Source: Kofleriaceae bacterium (GTDB lineage: Bacteria; Myxococcota_A; Polyangia; Haliangiales; Haliangiaceae). From it: 47,929 nucleotides of DNA. Position numbers and translations under genes: made by a program. The stretch spans positions 1 to 47,929 of the forward strand of contig JANTGM010000039.1 in NCBI GenBank assembly GCA_024762925.1, given 5' to 3'. The notes under the pieces were generated by a model that was not told the DNA's origin, made no database searches, and saw nothing but the letters and a program-made list of their open reading frames with translations. Below, piece by piece: positions 42,885-47,929 of this stretch (positions are counted from its first letter, which is position 1; each line of letters opens with the position of its first letter).

Positions 42885-43258
42885 TACTCTGCCGCCGCCT
42901 TCTTGAGTTCCGCCTCAAGTCGAGTGATTTCGATGCTGAGCTTGCGCTGCCGAAGCCACATGATGACGACAAAGATCGCGAGAATCGCCCAAATGGCTGC
43001 ATAGGCAGCAACCACGAACTGCTTATCTTTTACAGCACGTTTTGCGTCTTGCACTTGATACTTCGAAGAGTGGCTTTCCTCACAAGCTGCGAGTATCCGC
43101 GCATCCTTTTGCATCTCAGCGATGCACTGTTCGCGCATCTCACTGGCATATGGAGCGGGCCCCTTGACCTGTGCCGAAGCCGTATTGACACTGGCAGTAA
43201 GTACCAAGAGCAGCAGAGCGAAGATCGGAAAAACTCGTAACGTCATTAGTATTCTCAT
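42884..43258 (-). CDS. CcmD-like protein with exported N-terminal extension
   Basis: 124 aa from the ATG at 43258, which overlaps the ccmC stop (TAATG); a longer frame from 43294 would run inside ccmC. The first ~26 residues are a signal peptide (VFPIFALLLLVLTA, ending ASAQ). A short periplasmic segment carries two cysteines (EQCIAEMQ, LAACEES; about C44 and C58). The C-terminus has the CcmD pattern: AAYAAIWAILAIFVVIMWLRQ then a coiled-coil tail (ITRLEAELKK). CcmD normally is only 60-70 aa and holds CcmC and CcmE-related heme complexes together, so the exported extension is unusual. The identity rests on position and topology. Confidence 0.75.
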   Translation of the reverse strand: MRILMTLRVFPIFALLLLVLTASVNTASAQVKGPAPYASEMREQCIAEMQKDARILAACEESHSSKYQVQDAKRAVKDKQFVVAAYAAIWAILAIFVVIMWLRQRKLSIEITRLEAELKKAAAE

Positions 43259-43950
43259 TAGAAAATTCCCGCATCGAGGGCCATTTCCCGGCACTCGTAC
43301 AAACGTCTCTCATTGCGCCTGGCGTTAATTCGCAGTCTCAGAAGCAGGATGAAGAAGACCGTGAAGAGCAAGACACTAAACCAGAGGGCGGCGCGCATGC
43401 TTGGGTCAAGGCTCGGAACAGTATTGGCGGATGGATGATTTGTCTTCCAAAGCCGCGTGGAAGAGTAGACCAGCGGGATGTTGACCATGGCAAAGATGCC
43501 GAGCCCACTCGCCAAGCGCTCGGATCCGGCACCGCCGTACTTGCGCACAAGCTGATACGCAATCATCGTCATCCATAAGAGAAGTGCTGAGGTGAGTCGT
43601 GCATCCCAAACCCACCACTTGCCCCAAGCCGGCTTTGCCCAAAGGACTCCTGTGACCATGACAATGGTGCCAAAGACGACGGAGACTTCTGCTGCGGCGA
43701 CGCTCACGTCGTCCCAGCGTTGGTCTCTTCCGCGCAGGTACTTGATGCTCGCGATACCACACACGATGACGGCGAGGAACAGCATGAATGCGCAAGGCAC
43801 GTGGTAGTAGAAGATTTTCTGGTTGAAATAGAGCGGCCCCGCAGAGAGCGGCGTCTGATAGAAAATCAGTGACAGGGTGTAGCCAAATCCGAAGATGCAA
43901 GCCACAGCGGCGCCAATAAAGAGAGGAGCAGAACGGGAAGAATTCGTCAT
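43258..43950 (-). CDS. ccmC: Heme exporter/handling protein CcmC
   Basis: 230 aa with six transmembrane segments. The tryptophan-rich WWD motif that binds heme reads [18 protein letters not shown], and heme-ligand histidine candidates are in FYYHVPCAF and KTNHPS. CcmC loads heme onto CcmE in System I cytochrome c maturation, on the periplasmic face of the inner membrane. Its ATG overlaps the ccmB TGA (ATGA). No ccmE or ccmF is in this window; the downstream side ends at a convergent kinase, so they may lie beyond the right edge or elsewhere. Confidence 0.93.
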   Translation of the reverse strand: MTNSSRSAPLFIGAAVACIFGFGYTLSLIFYQTPLSAGPLYFNQKIFYYHVPCAFMLFLAVIVCGIASIKYLRGRDQRWDDVSVAAAEVSVVFGTIVMVTGVLWAKPAWGKWWVWDARLTSALLLWMTMIAYQLVRKYGGAGSERLASGLGIFAMVNIPLVYSSTRLWKTNHPSANTVPSLDPSMRAALWFSVLLFTVFFILLLRLRINARRNERRLYECREMALDAGIF

Positions 43951-44675
43951 TCGATCACCAGCGACTCAAACGTCCAAAGGGCCGCAATCAAGAAGATTGT
44001 ATCGTATACGGCCAAAAAGCGAATCCAGAACCAAGAATCTCCCAGAGCCCCGTCAAGCATGGCGGCTGTCGCCTTGATGGCAGCAATGAAGAGCGGTACC
44101 AGGATGGGATAGAGCACAACCGGCAACAAGACATCGCGAGATCCGGTCTTTATGAGCATGGCCGCAAACACCGCTCCCACAACCGAAAAGCCGATCGTTC
44201 CAAGAACGAGTGTGCACACCAGGGCCAGCGGATGGGTGAAGAGCGGCGCGTCAAAGAACAGCGCTACAAGGGGCACAACCACCGCTTGTACGACCAGAAC
44301 CATGATCGCGATCGCGACCGACTTGCCCAAGAAAATCGCAGCTCGTGGTATTGGAGCAAGCAGCAATGCGCGCATTGTGCCCGTCTCACGCTCACGATCG
44401 AAGGCGCGAGAGAGGCCGAGCGTTCCTGCAAACAGGACTGCCACCCAGATAAAGCCAGGACTGTGTTCGGAGGACCCGGTCATGTCATTGGAGGTCGCGC
44501 TCTGCTTGAGGAAGGCGAAGGAGAAAAGCAGCACGACCATCGCGGCGAAGAAACTCATGGTGTAGATGATTTCCCGGCTGCGGAACTCCACACGCACGTC
44601 CTTCCAGGCGAGGACCTTTACATACCGCAGAAACTCCACACGCAAGGTTGTACGCTGGCGGGGAGCCTTGGGCAA
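43947..44675 (-). CDS. ccmB: Heme ABC exporter permease CcmB
   Basis: 242 aa, TTG start one base after the ccmA stop. About six transmembrane segments with a CcmB-type N-terminus ([25 protein letters not shown]), a conserved loop ([21 protein letters not shown]) and [23 protein letters not shown]. It forms the membrane part of the CcmAB transporter. Confidence 0.92.
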   Translation of the reverse strand: MPKAPRQRTTLRVEFLRYVKVLAWKDVRVEFRSREIIYTMSFFAAMVVLLFSFAFLKQSATSNDMTGSSEHSPGFIWVAVLFAGTLGLSRAFDRERETGTMRALLLAPIPRAAIFLGKSVAIAIMVLVVQAVVVPLVALFFDAPLFTHPLALVCTLVLGTIGFSVVGAVFAAMLIKTGSRDVLLPVVLYPILVPLFIAAIKATAAMLDGALGDSWFWIRFLAVYDTIFLIAALWTFESLVIE

Positions 44676-44676
44676 G

Positions 44677-45393
44677 CTACTCAGAGTGCGTGTGATAGGT
44701 GTCTTTCAGCTCGTCGAAACTGTAGCCCGCAGCCCGCCGTTCCTCGAACTCGAGCTTTCCGCGGCGCAGCACCGCTACATGGGTCGTGATACCCGCGATG
44801 GACTCGAGATCATGGGTGATGACCAAGACGACTGCTCCGCGCTTGACGGCGCCAGAGAGCGCCTCTGCGAGGGCCTGAGCACCACCACGGTCGAGTCCCG
44901 TGAAGGGCTCATCGAGCAGCAGCACCGATGGATCGTGCAACATGGTCCGGGCCACCGAGAGCCTTTGCACCATGCCTCTCGAATATGTGCCTGCGGTGCG
45001 CTCCCAAGCCTTCTCGTCGAGACCAACGGTGCGAAGCAGCTCTTTGCTGCGGTCCGCTAGGTTTTCGACCTGATAGAGCTGGCCCCAGAAGTCTAGGTTC
45101 TCCAGAGCAGTGAGGCCTGAGTAGAGAAACGAGTCATGGGCAACCACACCGATTTCTCGTCGCAAAGACTCCCCAGCTTCCACGGGTTGCCCATCGGCCA
45201 GGTACCGAACTCCGCCAGCGCTGGGTCTCACGATTGATGAGAGAATTCCCAAAAGTGTTGACTTGCCGGCGCCATTGGGCCCGAGCAGCGCGCAAACGCC
45301 ACCAGCCTGAAGATCCAGGTCAACAGCGTGAAGCGCACGGTGCAAACCGTAGCGTTTCCCAAGGCCTCGTACTTCAACCGAGTCGATCGACAT
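44677..45393 (-). CDS. ccmA: Heme ABC exporter ATP-binding protein CcmA
   Basis: 238 aa, ATG start. ATPase motifs: Walker [11 protein letters not shown], signature [13 protein letters not shown], Walker [13 protein letters not shown]-loop ITHD. The YSRGM signature, in place of LSGGQ, is common in CcmA. It powers release of holo-CcmE from CcmC. A short hairpin covers its probable ribosome-binding site (45394-45408), so expression may depend on translation of the upstream gene. Confidence 0.93.
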   Translation of the reverse strand: MSIDSVEVRGLGKRYGLHRALHAVDLDLQAGGVCALLGPNGAGKSTLLGILSSIVRPSAGGVRYLADGQPVEAGESLRREIGVVAHDSFLYSGLTALENLDFWGQLYQVENLADRSKELLRTVGLDEKAWERTAGTYSRGMVQRLSVARTMLHDPSVLLLDEPFTGLDRGGAQALAEALSGAVKRGAVVLVITHDLESIAGITTHVAVLRRGKLEFEERRAAGYSFDELKDTYHTHSE

Positions 45394-45408
45394 TAGGGAG
45401 AATCCCTA
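45394..45408 (-). promoter_or_regulatory. Hairpin that covers the ccmA ribosome-binding site
   Basis: On the mRNA, UAGGGA (which includes the upstream gene's UAG stop and the AGGGA ribosome-binding site) pairs UCCCUA around a UUC loop, and the AUG of ccmA follows immediately. Ribosomes reaching the upstream stop would open it, so it looks like a translational coupling switch. The stem is only 6 bp. Confidence 0.5.
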
Positions 45409-47703
45409 GTTCTGCACGCGAGTTTGAGCTTTGTGCTCATCGATCTCACGATAGATGGCCGTGAGCTTGGTATTGAGTTTGTCTCGTCGCTGCTTGTAGG
45501 ACCGCTCGGCATCAGAGTTTTCCCTGCCGCGTTTGTGACGATGCTCAGTCTCGAGCTTGACGAGTTGGTTCATGAGTTGCTCGCGATTTGCCTCGAGCTT
45601 GTCGAGCACAGGGTCCTGCTTCTCGGTGCCCTTGGGGCCAAAGAAGATGGCAAAGATTGCCCAAAAGATGAGCAGTAGAGCTACCGCTCCCGCGATGTAG
45701 CGGAAATACGATTGCCACGCAGACTCTTGAGGCAACCCTGTGAGCCCAAAGACCAAGCGCTGCTTTGGCTCGATGTTGATATCGGGCATCACCAGAAACT
45801 TGCTGCCATTGGGCTGCACAAGCGGCTCAACCTTGGCTCCTGGTGGGGTGCGCAGCTCCATGTCCTTGTGATCTTCAACGACCAATCGGCCGCTGCGAAT
45901 GCCGTATGGCAAGTCCATGTCGAAGCTCATGGCGCCTTCGCGAACCGGCAGCGCGTAGCTGGCAATGAAGTCACGTTGCCCTGGCGGAACAGCCCCCCGC
46001 CACAGGAAGCCCTCGCCGGATTCGACGCCGACACGAGAGGTCATCTCGTCTGCGACGGATGCTCCCACAAAGCCCTTGGGGAGAGGAATGATCAAGCCTC
46101 GAGCACTGGCTCGAAACGGCATGATGCCCGGGTTGGCAATTGTGAACCGCTGGTTGAACCACAGCTTCTGATCGTCCAACTGCCCAGCCCCACGCAGGCT
46201 AAAGAGCAGCTCGGGATACATGTAGATACCGACAGAGGCACCGCGTTCTTTTGTCAGCTGAAATGGCAGCGAGTAGAACGACCGACCGTTCGAGAGGACC
46301 TTCGCGATGTAGATATTGTTTGCCCCGTGAGCCACCCCAGTGAATCGAGCTTGGCGTGCATCTTGATCTTTCCATTCGTAGGCAAACGCAAAAGAGAGCG
46401 GCTTGTCTGCCAAGGGCGTGAACACCTCACTGCGAGTCTCAACACCATGCAGGGTTGCGACCGCCACATATTGCGTGCCTGCAACAAGCCCCTTCGCATA
46501 GGCCAGGCCTTTTGCCGAGGTCTCCAAAACAAGCGGCTCCTCAACTGCGTCGGCCGCCGGATCTGCAAGCTCAATGCGAATGGTCACACCGGGTATGTCG
46601 GATTTTGTCGACGGCCTAGCTGCATAAAACGAGACCTGTCCGGGTTCGGTATCGGGCAGGATTCGCATGGGACCCGCCTGCCCCATCACCGATGCCGAAC
46701 TGGGCTGTGCTTGCAGCGCTGGTGAGCGCAGGCTCTCTGCACTACTTCCGATTTGAATGAGTTCAACCTCTGAGGTGGATCTGATGTAGCCTGCTTGGCT
46801 CGCCTCGGCGTAGATGAGAACTTCGACAACACCTGGACCAGGCATGGCGTTTCCCGTACCCGACAACCGTCCCAAATCGTCGATGCCAGGATTTGCCGAG
46901 TTTGTGGGAGCCCCGGCAAACATCATTCTTGAGCCAATTTGTGGCGGCAAGTCCAATGGCTCGGTCATTAGCCTGTCGGTTCCACCAGCCCTCTCATACG
47001 TCGTCATCGCGTAGTAGGCGATGCTGTTGTCGCGAGCCATGTTGCCGAAGACGACTCGGCCTTCGTTTTCCTCTTTCACTTCTTCACTGCGAACGGTCAT
47101 CTTGCCGTCGGCATGCATCTCGACGAGGTGGATAATGGCGCCCGTGGGAATGTCCGCTGTGAGCCCGCCAAACTGGCTCTGCTTGAGTTCGCCGGCAATT
47201 GCGCGGACCGTGAGCTGACCAGATGGGTCATTTTGCTCTGGCCGCGCCCGACCGCTCATCATGCGCGAGCTCGGACGCCCACCTCGACCATTGTCAACGG
47301 GAACGCTGCTGAGAACGACGGTAACGCCGCCAGTCTCTGGCAATACAAATGGCTCAGACGAAACCAGCACGCCTCCTGCCATTGCCGAAACCGTGTACTT
47401 GCCCGAAGCCAAGCCAGCGAATGTCGCCTTGCCGCTGGCATCGCTGCGAGCCACTTTCCGGCTATCGCTCTGGAGCACCACGTTGATATCTGCGAGCGGT
47501 TTGTCCGGCGTCCCTGCGATCATACTCACGACGACCGTGCCAGCCTCGAGACTGGCATCCAAGCTGGCGGGCGCGGGGGTAGGGCCAGAGGGAGCGCCTC
47601 GCATGCCCTGCCCCGGCTGGGCGATAGCCGATGGCAGCAGAGCCGTTCCAACGACAACGGTGGCGAAGAGCGCTAGTGAAGCGCGAGCAACACGAGATAT
47701 CAC
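45406..47703 (-). CDS. Exported membrane protein with carboxypeptidase-regulatory-like domain, ccm operon
   Basis: 765 aa, GTG start overlapping the previous stop (GTGA). A cleavable signal peptide (LALFATVVVGTALLPSAIAQ) is followed by a disordered Pro/Gly stretch and a CarboxypepD_reg/SpaA-like beta domain (about 58-130: GTPDKPLADINVVLQSD, ASGKATFAGLASGKYTV). Several more beta-rich domains fill the middle. One transmembrane helix lies near residue 690 (AGAVALLLIFWAIFAIFFG), then a cytoplasmic coiled coil (about 705-760). It should therefore have a large periplasmic part and a cytoplasmic tail. It sits directly before ccmA and is probably co-expressed, so a role with heme or apocytochrome handling is possible. 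I know of no ccm protein with this layout. Confidence 0.8.
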   Translation of the reverse strand: MISRVARASLALFATVVVGTALLPSAIAQPGQGMRGAPSGPTPAPASLDASLEAGTVVVSMIAGTPDKPLADINVVLQSDSRKVARSDASGKATFAGLASGKYTVSAMAGGVLVSSEPFVLPETGGVTVVLSSVPVDNGRGGRPSSRMMSGRARPEQNDPSGQLTVRAIAGELKQSQFGGLTADIPTGAIIHLVEMHADGKMTVRSEEVKEENEGRVVFGNMARDNSIAYYAMTTYERAGGTDRLMTEPLDLPPQIGSRMMFAGAPTNSANPGIDDLGRLSGTGNAMPGPGVVEVLIYAEASQAGYIRSTSEVELIQIGSSAESLRSPALQAQPSSASVMGQAGPMRILPDTEPGQVSFYAARPSTKSDIPGVTIRIELADPAADAVEEPLVLETSAKGLAYAKGLVAGTQYVAVATLHGVETRSEVFTPLADKPLSFAFAYEWKDQDARQARFTGVAHGANNIYIAKVLSNGRSFYSLPFQLTKERGASVGIYMYPELLFSLRGAGQLDDQKLWFNQRFTIANPGIMPFRASARGLIIPLPKGFVGASVADEMTSRVGVESGEGFLWRGAVPPGQRDFIASYALPVREGAMSFDMDLPYGIRSGRLVVEDHKDMELRTPPGAKVEPLVQPNGSKFLVMPDINIEPKQRLVFGLTGLPQESAWQSYFRYIAGAVALLLIFWAIFAIFFGPKGTEKQDPVLDKLEANREQLMNQLVKLETEHRHKRGRENSDAERSYKQRRDKLNTKLTAIYREIDEHKAQTRVQN

Positions 47704-47929
47704 GCGGACTCCTTAACGTTCGAATCGGCAGACTTCGCTGCCGCTCCATCTGGGTCGGGGGTTTCGGCCGAGTCTTCGTCGCTGGACGCCTCAGAAGCCT
47801 CGGCTGAGTCTTCCGATTCCTCGTCGCTGGACGCATCAGAAGCCTCTGCGTCTTCCGCGTCCTCTGCAACGTCAGCGGCATCAGAAGCCTCTGCGTCTTC
47901 CGCGTCCTCTGCAACGTCAGCGGCATCAG
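47700..47929 (-). CDS. C-terminal end of an acidic-repeat protein (cut by the window)
   Basis: 75 residues are visible, reading into the window end, with a TGA that overlaps the next GTG. The sequence is strongly Asp/Glu/Ala/Ser-rich and contains two perfect copies of a 15-residue unit (DAADVAEDAEDAEAS). A disordered acidic tail is likely. The N-terminal part is outside the window, so no function can be assigned; its coupling to the 765-aa gene places it in the ccm operon. Confidence 0.75.
   Translation of the reverse strand, partial: DAADVAEDAEDAEASDAADVAEDAEDAEASDASSDEESEDSAEASEASSDEDSAETPDPDGAAAKSADSNVKESA
47838..47927 (-). repeat. 45-bp perfect tandem repeat, possibly continuing past the window
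   Basis: Two identical 45-bp units (47838-47882 and 47883-47927) encode the 15-residue acidic repeat. The last two bases of the window match the start of a third copy, so the array may go on. Confidence 0.9.

Noticed and set aside
47462-47926. 154-aa ORF with a repeated Met-Arg-rich pattern on the minus strand
   Set aside because: It is an out-of-frame reading of the 45-bp acidic repeat and of the start of the 765-aa gene.

Overview
The window looks like a chromosomal segment of a Gram-negative bacterium, most likely a deltaproteobacterium in the broad sense (Myxococcota / Bradymonadota-like). This is an inference from gene content: Hanks-type Ser/Thr kinases with a C-terminal membrane anchor, a PP2C phosphatase fused to a cyclic-nucleotide-binding domain, long TPR and HEAT-repeat proteins, an NtrC-type regulator beside type IV pilin-like genes, lipoproteins, and a System I cytochrome c maturation (ccm) cluster. 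The DNA is fairly GC-rich, genes are packed tightly, and GTG and TTG starts are common. I found no rRNA, tRNA, CRISPR array, transposase or phage gene.

Left end (1-12.9 kb): a cloverleaf-like nested inverted repeat (9-92); a remarkable degenerate half-UvrA protein; a DUF3108 lipoprotein; pdxA; a PP2C/cNMP fusion; the Mg2+ channel mgtE; a response regulator with an atypical receiver; clpX; a membrane-anchored HEAT-repeat protein; a DksA/TraR-type zinc protein; and a Ser/Thr kinase with a clear sigma70 promoter.

13.0-22.1 kb is one leftward run of six tightly spaced genes: aminotransferase, MOFRL glycerate kinase, prmC, polysaccharide flippase, a small lipoprotein and a giant TPR membrane protein. 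22.2-24.6 kb is a GT39 membrane glycosyltransferase.

24.9-33.8 kb is a rightward operon of the MoxR/VWA type: a polycationic coiled-coil membrane protein, a MoxR AAA+ ATPase, a DUF58 protein, a BatA-like VWA membrane protein and a large double-VWA membrane protein. The genes are linked by 3-nt gaps or 4-nt overlaps. It resembles a chaperone/metal-insertion module of the cell envelope whose substrate is unknown.

33.8-36.2 kb holds a tiny membrane ORF, a short-chain fatty-acid transporter and a methyltransferase. 36.2-40.7 kb is a pilin locus: an NtrC-like activator without a visible kinase, three prepilin-like genes (two are tandem paralogues separated by a strong terminator) and a TPR-like secreted protein. 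40.7-42.7 kb holds an acyl-CoA dehydrogenase and a second, atypical kinase. 42.7-47.9 kb is a leftward ccm operon in which every junction overlaps or nearly abuts: an acidic-repeat protein cut by the window end, a 765-aa exported membrane protein, ccmA, ccmB, ccmC, a CcmD-like protein with an exported extension, and a 60-aa membrane protein.

A recurrent theme is tandem duplication of short DNA units. Three units copy the 3' end of a gene including its stop codon (clpX, both kinases). Others expand low-complexity protein segments. The items most worth a second look are the dead half-UvrA, the 5' cloverleaf, the MoxR/VWA operon with its unusual first gene, and the ccm operon with its extra membrane proteins and a hairpin that covers the ccmA ribosome-binding site.
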